From the NCBI GenBank assembly GCA_963785755.1, contig CAWAXG010000041.1, positions 1-20,361 of the forward strand: a stretch of 20,361 nt of DNA. The letters run 5' to 3'. Of the stretch, positions 1 to 5,638 are shown piece by piece. The number at the start of each line of letters is the position of its first letter. Position 1 is the first letter of the stretch. The notes under the pieces are model-generated. The model had not been told where the DNA came from. It worked only from the letters and a program-made list of their open reading frames with translations, and did no database searches. The position numbers were made by a program, and so were the translations under genes. The stretch is from JACCXG01 sp963785755. GTDB taxonomy: Bacteria; Acidobacteriota; Vicinamibacteria; Vicinamibacterales; 2-12-FULL-66-21.

Positions 1-59
1 TGGCCGGTGCCTCAAAGTGGGACGCGAGATCGCGCAGTTTCGTGACGTATTGTTGATTG

Positions 60-79
60 GGGGTGGATGACGGGGTTCG
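60..79 (-). repeat. Partial tRNA-His 3' end, att-like direct repeat
   Basis: These 20 bases are identical to 2781-2800, the 3' end of the tRNA-His gene from the T-loop through the acceptor strand and the first two bases of CCA. The match stops inside the T-loop, and no other part of a tRNA lies next to it. A 3'-end fragment in the same orientation as an intact tRNA is the usual footprint of site-specific integration into a tRNA gene. The 2.7 kb between the copies would then be the inserted segment. No integrase gene is seen, so this may be a remnant. Confidence 0.7.
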
Positions 80-655
80 GCCGGTCCGGGTGTCGCCGCC
101 GATCGTCGCGACCCCCGGCCGCGACCTGGCGGCGCGCGTTATTCGTTGGCGGCCCCGACGCGTCGCAGCAGCGGGTCAGCGATCTGCTCGGCGTGAGCCA
201 GGCGTCACGCCGGCCGGCCGCAAGCCGACAAGGGGGTGCGTCGCCCCAGCCCAACGGTGCTCACCGCCACGGCTCCGCGACACCGACAGCCCCGCCCGCC
301 CCCCTCGCCTCTCACCCAGGTCGACGCCCTCCGGCGTCAGCAGCAGCGCATGCTGCGCGGCGGCGCCCAGGTAGACTACGTGCTCGCGGCCGAGCGGAAC
401 GGGGCGGTCGGACCCTGACGATGGGCGACGCGCTGGCCGAGCTGCTCGCCGACATCACCGAGGCGGCGCGCACGATCGGGACGCTTCTGCAGCAGGTCGG
501 GAACGGACGACCGCCGAGGTAATGAGGTCGGCGGGTCCGTGCGCCCGCGCCTGCGTCCCATCCTTTCCCGGCTCACGCACCAGAACAGGAAGGCCGCTGC
601 GCCGCCGCCGCTGAACCCGCGCGCACGGATCTTCCAATTTAGGACGATCGTTCCT
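80..655. other. Gene-poor GC-rich stretch, possible degraded DNA
   Basis: No convincing full gene was found here. The plus strand has two short adjacent frames that look protein-like. One ends at 418 and includes the stretch VDALRRQQQRML followed by VDYVLAAERNG. The other runs 421-522. They lie in different frames and could be one small helical protein broken by a frameshift. From about 523 to 655 nothing is recognisable. Being next to the att-like repeat suggests decayed island DNA, which is inference. Confidence 0.35.
421..522 (+). CDS. Possible small helical protein (33 aa)
   Basis: The frame starts with MGDALAELLADITEAAR and ends GNGRPPR, 33 residues in all, with an amphipathic helical pattern. 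The upstream frame, also helical in character, stops at 418, two bases before this ATG. The two could be coupled genes or one frameshifted gene. No clear Shine-Dalgarno motif is present and I recognise no family. It could be chance coding in GC-rich DNA. Confidence 0.22.
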   Translation: MGDALAELLADITEAARTIGTLLQQVGNGRPPR

Positions 656-1692
656 TCAGAGCCACGGCGGAAGCCGGAGGACTCTGACGGACAGCGGTCC
701 AATTGCAACAAGCAACATCGCAATGGTGGCGCATAGTAGCGTGCGGCGGGTTGACGCGGCTGAAATGACGGTGGCTGATCCTTGCGGAAGGGAGACAGGT
801 GCCTCACCGGTCGAGGGTTCCTCACGCCAGCGTCCGCACGTCATGAACAAGACGCCCATGACGATGCCGAAGATAAGTACGCGTACAGGTAATGCCCCAT
901 GCCCGCGACCAGGTAGGTCGCACCTAGATGATCGAGCAGAATGGTCGTATAGACGCGCAGCCCGTTGGCTATCAGAGGTATGACGGCCGACGCGAGCAGG
1001 AAGGCGGCACGGTGGCCCCACTGACGATACACGGCGCCCGCATACACGTAGCCGACGGCGAGGGAGGCGACGAAATAATTGATGCCGCCGCACGCTTCGG
1101 TAACTCGCCAGCTATCTTCGCCGATGGAGATGACGTAGCCCTCGAGCACCGCACGAACATTGCTGAGCGTGAGCATCGTCAAGGCAACATGTGAGGTCAG
1201 TTCTTGGAACGCCGGGGCGATCACACCACCGAAGGGCAGCGAAAACAATAAAAGTCCGAGCGGGAAGGCCAGAGCTCGCGCGGCGGTTCCCAGGACCGCC
1301 CAGGTTACGGCAACGGCCATCGCTACGAGGCAGACCTGTTGGAGGTACTCGCTGTTTGTCAGAGTGGCCAGCGACCAAACAAACGACAGGAGGCCCAGAA
1401 GCGGGAGAGCGGCGAAGGTCGACCGTGGATTCATCGACGCCAAGCGTTTGCGCCGAGACCACGCCAGGTACGCAGCGGCAACCACTACGAAGTACCCGTG
1501 CCCAAACGGGTCCTGCGACCAGGTGCGCAACATCGACACGACCGTCGGCCAATGGAAGACAGCCAAGAGCCCCAGGCTGCAGCCCAGGACGATTTCCGGG
1601 CGCATCGGCCATAGCGTGGTCAGCGATGCCGATCTGTTTATACGGGAGAGTACAGACGACCGCGCCGCGCGACCGATAGACGGCGATAACAT
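656..1692 (-). pseudogene. Exosortase, frameshifted near the C-terminus
   Basis: This is a multi-pass membrane protein of the exosortase family, the transpeptidase-like enzymes that process PEP-CTERM proteins at the inner membrane. The three family signatures are visible: the cysteine in EACGGINY, the arginine in NGLRVY, and the histidine in GMGHYLY. The first frame stops at 841 with a nonsense tail (LSSASSWASCS). The neighbouring frame carries the expected continuation IFGIVMGVLFMTCGRWRE and a last membrane helix, ending at 656. The switch lies at 875-876 and is explained by loss of one base, which would give Tyr-Phe-Ile-Phe. All three signature residues precede the break, so the truncated protein might keep some activity. 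The start may be the ATG at 1605 (MRPEIVLG) rather than 1692. The PEP-CTERM gene lies 60 bp upstream on the same strand. A sequencing error is the alternative to a real mutation. Confidence 0.8.
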
Positions 1693-1752
1693 CTCTTTGT
1701 CTGAGTCAGGAGAGCCGGGCAGTTCCAGTCAGGGGTTGCAGGGTGGCCCCGA

Positions 1753-2010
1753 TTACGGAAGACTGCCCTCTGTCGACCGAAGCCGCCTACGAAAGCGAGC
1801 ATAGGCGGCGGCTGCCGCACCGGCCAGCAAGATCATCGACGGTTCCGGCACACCCTTCTCTTTCTTCTCTTTCTTCTCTTTCTTCTCGTCTTTTTCTTTC
1901 TTCCATCCCTCTATGAGCCCATCGTTGCTCCGCATTTCCTGTGCGCCCACCACGCCTGCTGGCAATGCGACGATCGCCAACAGGCATGCGATCATGGTCA
2001 ATCCCTTCAT
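1753..2010 (-). CDS. Minimal lysine-rich PEP-CTERM protein
   Basis: The 85-residue protein has three parts. An N-terminal signal peptide (MKGLTMIACLLAIVALPAG, cleavage likely near GAQ) is followed by a mature segment of about 30 residues dominated by Lys and Glu (KKEKKEKKEK). The tail is a canonical PEP-CTERM signal: VPEPS, a hydrophobic helix (MILLAGAAAAAYA) and an arginine cluster RFRRR. Known biology says exosortase recognises the PEP motif and processes such proteins for cell-surface or matrix export. The exosortase gene directly downstream makes this its probable cognate substrate. The charged repeat segment has no recognisable fold. The ATG at 2010 was chosen because it gives a standard signal peptide; the open frame extends further upstream but does not look like protein. 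Confidence 0.82.
   Translation of the reverse strand: MKGLTMIACLLAIVALPAGVVGAQEMRSNDGLIEGWKKEKDEKKEKKEKKEKGVPEPSMILLAGAAAAAYARFRRRLRSTEGSLP
1855..1890 (-). repeat. 9-bp microsatellite in PEP-CTERM coding region
   Basis: On the plus strand the unit CTTCTCTTT occurs at 1855, 1864 and 1873, followed by a partial copy at 1882. On the coding strand it gives the Lys/Glu triplet repeat of the PEP-CTERM protein. The 9-bp unit keeps the frame, so slippage would change the length of the charged segment by three residues at a time. Confidence 0.8.
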
Positions 2011-2077
2011 GGCTGGCTTCACGGGCGTCCCCCTTGGTTTGTTCCGAATCGCGACCGATGCTTTCAGCCACGGGCAG

Positions 2078-2093
2078 TGCAAGAAGGGAACCG
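2078..2093 (-). promoter_or_regulatory. Possible sigma-54-like promoter of PEP-CTERM gene
   Basis: Read on the minus strand, a GG (2092-2091) and a GC (2080-2079) are exactly 10 bases apart, and the second half reads CTTGCA like a -12 element. The -24 half (CGGTTC) matches the consensus poorly. It lies about 70 bp before the PEP-CTERM ATG. PEP-CTERM loci in other bacteria are often under the sigma-54 activator PrsR, which is why this was looked for. The rest of 2011-2335 holds no recognisable gene. Confidence 0.28.
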
Positions 2094-2335
2094 TGCCGTT
2101 GAGGCTAAGCCAACTGTGGCGTGGTGCGCTGGAAAATCGCGGCCCAGCCGGAACAAAGCCTGCTCGAGCTAGACTTTCTGGAACTAGCCCTGGGGCATTC
2201 GACCTCCAAATAAGTACCGCTTCAGGCAGAACTTTAGTTGTGCTCGGCAAGACTTCGACAATCCGATCTCGCATGATGACTCCGAACGTGATCCGTAGCC
2301 TGATTCCCCAGGGAGATCGCGATGAGCGACGCTTC

Positions 2336-2741
2336 TCACGCTCCCGCCTTCTGCGTTGTCGCTCGAGGCGATCTCCGGCCCTGCAGGATCGCCTCGGCGC
2401 AGAGCAACCGCGCCGACCAGCAGAACCAGCTGGCGGCGACGTCCGCCGCTTGCAGGGCCCCGACCAGCAATCGGAACGTCACGAACGCGAACGTCACGAT
2501 GTAGCTGCGGATCATCCACTCCTGGTGCTGGAGCATCAGCCGTCGGCGGATGGCAGCCAGCGCCAGACCCGTTGTGACGAGCCAGGCGATTCCAAGCCCT
2601 GTCAGCCCCATGCCGAAGACCCACCCGAGGATCCGTGTGAAGAGCCAGGTAGAACGCTGACAGGGATCCCACGGCGACGCGGCCCTCATGGGAGGCGGGA
2701 AGACCATCAGGTCCATCAGCCCGTGAGCAAACCGTGAGCAA
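2336..2741 (-). pseudogene. DUF2306-type membrane protein, truncated and frameshifted
   Basis: The downstream frame, ending at 2336, carries the core of a DUF2306 (COG5395-like) membrane protein: GMGLTGLGIAWLVTTGLALA, then a hydrophilic loop with HQEWMIRSY and VTFAFVTFRL, then ASWFCWSARLLCAEAIL. The expected preceding segment, SLSAFYLALHT, sits in a different frame just upstream (around 2630-2675). The two join if one extra G is removed near 2625-2632. The usual N-terminal part of the family is missing; the reading frame begins only about 40 bp from the tRNA gene. The gene therefore looks N-terminally cut at the island edge and also frameshifted. The family's function is not established. Confidence 0.62.
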
Positions 2742-2742
2742 A
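2721..2742. repeat. Tandem duplication of 11 bp
   Basis: The unit CCGTGAGCAAA occurs twice in immediate succession at 2721-2731 and 2732-2742, just outside the tRNA 3' end. It lies at the junction between the truncated DUF2306 gene and the tRNA. Confidence 0.85.
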
Positions 2743-2745
2743 CGG

Positions 2746-2757
2746 GCCGAAATCGGC
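2746..2757 (-). terminator. Small hairpin downstream of tRNA-His
   Basis: The palindrome GCCGAAATCGGC lies 22 bp past the end of the tRNA gene on its 3' side. It can form a 4-5 bp stem. Only a short T run follows on the minus strand, so it is a weak candidate terminator. Confidence 0.25.
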
Positions 2758-2779
2758 GATCTTGTTAGGGTTTATGTGG

Positions 2780-2855
2780 TGGGGTGGATGACGGGGTTCG
2801 AACCCGCGACTTCCGGAGCCACAGTCCGGCGCTCTACCACTGAGCTACACCCACC
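2780..2855 (-). tRNA. tRNA-His (GTG anticodon), CCA encoded
   Basis: On the minus strand the sequence folds into a complete cloverleaf. The 7-bp acceptor stem GTGGGTG/CATCCAC includes one G-U pair. The D-arm is GCTC/GAGC, the anticodon stem CCGGA/TCCGG with loop CTGTGGC (anticodon GTG), and the T-arm GCGGG/CCCGT with loop TTCGAAC. An extra G at -1 faces C73, the identity element of histidine tRNA. CCA is encoded at 2782-2780. The gene is intact although its 3' 20 bases are duplicated at 60-79, as expected when an element restores the tRNA on integration. Confidence 0.97.
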
Positions 2856-2966
2856 GTTGCGAGGCAAAATCTACCGGCGGAAACTTTGATTGTAGCATGC
2901 ACACTGATCAGCTTGCGGCTGCCGTGATCCGCGCAGTTTCGCTCCTGATTCTGGAAGAACCAGAGA

Positions 2967-3117
2967 AACCCGCGACTCGTGAATCATCCGACTGGAGCCG
3001 CAACTGTTAAGGCTGGTGATCCGCGGCTCGTGATGAGAATCCGTGTGAATCCGCGACTCCTGGAAGATCGGCTGAATCCGCGACTCGTGGATCACGCCGG
3101 CGAATCCGCGACTCATG
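2967..3117. repeat. Degenerate ~28-bp tandem repeat
   Basis: Five copies of a unit built around ATCCGCGACTCGTG start near 2967, 3018, 3047, 3074 and 3102. The last four are spaced 27-29 bp apart. They fill the gap between the tRNA and the next gene. An open minus-strand frame across them reads as repeated HESRI-like words and is an artefact of the repeat. Confidence 0.75.
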
Positions 3118-3156
3118 TCGCAACGGCGGCGGATAGAATGTGAGTCGGAAGGTGCG

Positions 3157-3405
3157 ATGGTCTGGTTCTTCGGGCGCGGCAGTGAGACGGTGAAAGTGCA
3201 GACGAGATTCGACAACGTCACCCGGGAGTACATTCTCGAGATCGCCTGGGGCGACGGGCGTGTCGAGACCGAGCGCTTTCGCGAGCTGTCGGATTTCGAG
3301 GCACGCACGAAGGCGGTCGAGCAGCAGCTCAAGTCGGACTCGTGGGCTCAGATCGGCGGCCCCGACATCGTCCCCGAGGGCTGGCGAGGTCCCATCCCCC
3401 ACTAA
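3157..3405 (+). CDS. Small hypothetical protein (82 aa)
   Basis: The protein begins MVWFFGRGSETVKVQTRFDN and ends RGPIPH. It reads as a beta-hairpin-rich N-terminal half (VQTRFDNVTREYILEIAW, GRVETERF) followed by a helix (DFEARTKAVEQQL). The start at 3157 was chosen over the ATG at 3115 because a Shine-Dalgarno motif GGAAGG lies at 3147-3152. The 3115 ATG also sits in the upstream repeat. I do not recognise the family. It has no signal peptide and no membrane helix, so it is probably cytosolic. It converges on the AI-2E transporter gene with a 26-bp gap. Confidence 0.7.
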   Translation: MVWFFGRGSETVKVQTRFDNVTREYILEIAWGDGRVETERFRELSDFEARTKAVEQQLKSDSWAQIGGPDIVPEGWRGPIPH

Positions 3406-3431
3406 CGGGTGAGCAGTCCGCGGTTCCCGGA

Positions 3432-4535
3432 TTAGGACGTCTCCCGGATCTCCGCCTGCGCTTCGAGCACGGTCTGCTCGTTGCGGGTCCGCGACGCCGG
3501 CCGGTTGGCCTGACGCACGACTTCGATCAACGCGAGCGTGATCGCGGCGAGCACAGGACCGAGGACCAGGCCGAGCACGCCGAAGACCCGCAGCCCGCCG
3601 AGCACGGAGAAGAAGATCAGCAGCTCGTGTAGACGCGCCCGGCGGCCGACCAGGCGCGGGGACAGGAAGTTGTCGATCGAGCCGATCACGACGACGCCCC
3701 AGGCGGCGAGCAGCAGCGCCTTGATGTAGCTGCCGGTCAGCAGCAGATACAGCGCGGCGGGAACCCAGACCACGAACGCCCCGGCCATCGGGATCATCGA
3801 CATCAGGAACATCACGACGCCCCACAGCAGCGGCGAGGGCAGGCCGAGCAGCGCGAAGATCAGGAAGCCGAGCGTGCCCTGGATCGCCGAGATCGCCAGG
3901 ACCCCATAGATCGTCGCGCCGATGACCTCGCGCGTGCGCATGACGATGTCGCTCGACTGCTCGTACTCGAGCGGGACGATGTCGTAGATCGCGCCGCGCA
4001 GCGAGTCGGCGTCGCGGAAGAAATAGAACATCGTGAAGACGACCAGCAGCGTCTGCACCAGCGCATTGACGACCCCGCCGACGAGCAGGAGGGTCGGGCC
4101 CGCGATCGCCGCGCTCAACGCCTGCAGGTTCTCGGAGACATAGTCTCCGGACCGCCACGCGTCGATGTCGATGTATTGATCGAGCCAGCGCAGGACCGGC
4201 TGAATCGCGGGGATCTCGAGCACGTGGCCGAGTCCACCCTGAAAGTTCTCCACCGCGCCGCGAAGCTCGCGCGCGACGGCATAGCTCACGAGCACGACGG
4301 GCAGCAGGATCGTGACGATGACGAGCAGCGTGGACAGCGCCGCGGCGCTGCCGGGGCTGCCGGTCCAGGACACGAGCTTGCGGTGTGCGGGGTAGAAGAC
4401 AACGACGAGGACGATCGCCCAGAGCAGGACGCCGACGAATGGCTGCAGCATCAGCCAGCACAGCCAGGCGGCGATGCCAAAAATGACGAGCAGGCCGAGG
4501 CCTCGGCCGGTCGGGAAGTGGCGGGGCTCAGTCAC
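3432..4535 (-). CDS. AI-2E family transporter
   Basis: This is a 367-residue inner-membrane protein of the AI-2E/YdiK/PerM family (PF01594), about the usual length. Two helices open the protein (LLVIFGIAAWLCWLMLQPFV, VLLWAIVLVVVFYP), a third follows (TLLVIVTILLPVVLVSYAVA), then a soluble stretch of about 90 residues. The C-terminal half has at least five more helices and the family-typical LFWG-like region (PSPLLWGVVMFLMSMIPMAG) and SIDNFLSPRLVG. Members range from autoinducer-2 export to sodium/proton antiport, so the substrate cannot be stated. The start is a GTG at 4535, lying in the first CACGTG of the adjacent repeat tract, with no visible Shine-Dalgarno motif. No ATG occurs in frame near the N-terminus. 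Confidence 0.9.
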   Translation of the reverse strand: MTEPRHFPTGRGLGLLVIFGIAAWLCWLMLQPFVGVLLWAIVLVVVFYPAHRKLVSWTGSPGSAAALSTLLVIVTILLPVVLVSYAVARELRGAVENFQGGLGHVLEIPAIQPVLRWLDQYIDIDAWRSGDYVSENLQALSAAIAGPTLLLVGGVVNALVQTLLVVFTMFYFFRDADSLRGAIYDIVPLEYEQSSDIVMRTREVIGATIYGVLAISAIQGTLGFLIFALLGLPSPLLWGVVMFLMSMIPMAGAFVVWVPAALYLLLTGSYIKALLLAAWGVVVIGSIDNFLSPRLVGRRARLHELLIFFSVLGGLRVFGVLGLVLGPVLAAITLALIEVVRQANRPASRTRNEQTVLEAQAEIRETS

Positions 4536-4646
4536 GTGCTAAGTGCTACGGGCTACGTGCTCACGTGCTTCACGGGCTACGTGCTCACGTGCGACGTGCT
4601 CGTGCTCACGTGCGACGTGCTCACGTGCTCGGGCTCACGTGCTAAC
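4533..4646. repeat. CACGTG-rich intergenic repeat tract
   Basis: The gap between the AI-2E gene and ku is almost wholly composed of variations on GCTACGTGCTCACGTGC. CACGTG occurs at 4533, 4562, 4586, 4607, 4622 and 4636, and CTACGTGC at 4553 and 4577. The tract runs into the stop codon of ku and supplies the GTG start of the AI-2E gene. The reverse complement of the same word, GCACGTAG, recurs at 18073 and 18094. Confidence 0.85.
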
Positions 4647-5505
4647 GGGCGGCGCGTTTCTTTGGCGCCGCCTTCTCGGGTTTCGCCACGGCCTCGGTCA
4701 TCTCGGCCTTGGCCGACTTCTTCTTCCCGGTGCTGACGCGGTCGAGGCTCTGGCGGAGGGCATCCATGAGATTGACGACCTTGGGCGGCGCTTCCTCGGT
4801 GGTCGCGACGACTTCCTCGCCCGCGATCTTCGCGTCGATGATCCGCTGCAGCTCCTCCTGGTACTCGTCGCGGTAGTCTTCCCAGTGCAACTCGCCCTCG
4901 AAGTTCTCGATGACCTGTTTCGCGAGCTTGATCTCCTCCGGCTTGACCTTGGTCGAGACCGTCTGCAGCTCGTCGATGTTGTCCATGCTGCGCACTTCCT
5001 TGGCGTGCCGCAGCGTGTACATCACCAGGCCCTTGTCCTTCGGCAGCACCGCGACGAGGTATTCGCGGCCGTAGAGGGCGAGCTTGCCGATGCCGGCCTT
5101 GCCCTTCATCCCTTCACGCATCACCGCGAACGCGTCGGTGCCCATCTTCCCGTCGGGGGCCAGGTAGTACGGCCGCTCCACGTAGATCGGGTCGATCGAG
5201 GCGGCATCCGTGAACTGCACGAGGTCGATGACGCGGGTGGACTCGGGCCGCACCTTGGCGACATCCTCTTCGTCCATGACCACGTAGCGGCCCTTCTCGA
5301 ACTCGTAGCCCTTGGCGATCTCCGACATCGGCACTTCACGCTCGCACGACGGGCACCAGCGCTTCTGCTGAATGCGGGTCTGGCATTCCGCATGGAGCTG
5401 ATTGAAGCTGATGGTGGCGGCCGCGTCCGTCGCCGGGAACACGCGTATCGGAATATTGACCAGACTGATCTTCAGGAAGCCTTTCCAGGTGGGCCGCGCA
5501 GCCAT
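4642..5505 (-). CDS. ku: Ku protein, bacterial NHEJ
   Basis: This 287-residue protein is a full-length bacterial Ku, which forms a ring-shaped homodimer on double-strand DNA ends and recruits LigD. The family start MAARPTWKGFLKISLVNIPI is clear, followed by the cysteine pair region CQTRIQQKRWCPSC and the core beta-barrel (GRYVVMDEEDVAKV, IDPIYVERPYYLAPD). The C-terminal arm NFEGELHWEDYRDEYQEEL comes next. The tail after about residue 250 is rich in Lys and Ala, like the extended basic tails that bind DNA in other bacterial Ku proteins. A strong Shine-Dalgarno GGAGG (5513-5517) lies 7 bp before the ATG. It is transcribed divergently from ligD across a 133-bp gap, the expected pairing. Confidence 0.95.
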   Translation of the reverse strand: MAARPTWKGFLKISLVNIPIRVFPATDAAATISFNQLHAECQTRIQQKRWCPSCEREVPMSEIAKGYEFEKGRYVVMDEEDVAKVRPESTRVIDLVQFTDAASIDPIYVERPYYLAPDGKMGTDAFAVMREGMKGKAGIGKLALYGREYLVAVLPKDKGLVMYTLRHAKEVRSMDNIDELQTVSTKVKPEEIKLAKQVIENFEGELHWEDYRDEYQEELQRIIDAKIAGEEVVATTEEAPPKVVNLMDALRQSLDRVSTGKKKSAKAEMTEAVAKPEKAAPKKRAAR

Positions 5506-5595
5506 TCAGAATCCTCCGTAGGAGAATTATCGGCCGATTGCCGCCAAATCCGGAAGTTGCGCAAAAATGCGTGGTTTTGCCGCTCCCGTCAGACT

Positions 5596-5614
5596 GCGCC
5601 GCCTCAAGCGGCGC
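5596..5614. promoter_or_regulatory. Perfect hairpin between ku and ligD
   Basis: The inverted repeat GCGCCGC/GCGGCGC with a 5-base loop (CTCAA) lies 25 bp before the ligD start, in the divergent ku-ligD promoter region. Its position would suit an operator or a 5'-leader structure. No regulator is identified. Confidence 0.4.
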
Positions 5615-5638
5615 ATTCATTGAATAATTGATTCCGAG

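Noticed and set aside
2..57. Minus-strand open frame reading NQQYVTKLRDLASHFEAPA that runs off the left edge
   Set aside because: It looks protein-like but is only about 19 codons with no start visible, so it cannot be separated from chance.
12..254. Minus-strand 80-codon frame near the left edge
   Set aside because: Low-complexity Arg/Pro-rich translation crossing the tRNA fragment; typical of GC-rich noncoding DNA.
60..2800. Transposon or insertion sequence explanation for the 20-bp repeat
   Set aside because: No transposase or terminal inverted repeats were seen, and the repeat is exactly a tRNA 3' end, which fits tRNA-targeted integration better.
2967..3117. CRISPR array
   Set aside because: Units are degenerate, spacing is short and irregular, the intervening bases are not unique spacers, and no cas gene is present.
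2871..3332. Minus-strand frame with repeated HESRI-like words
   Set aside because: It is a translation of the intergenic tandem repeat and overlaps the better supported gene at 3157-3405.
4543..5631. Long plus-strand frame opposite ku
   Set aside because: Antisense shadow of ku; the start is translated repeat and the rest has no family features.
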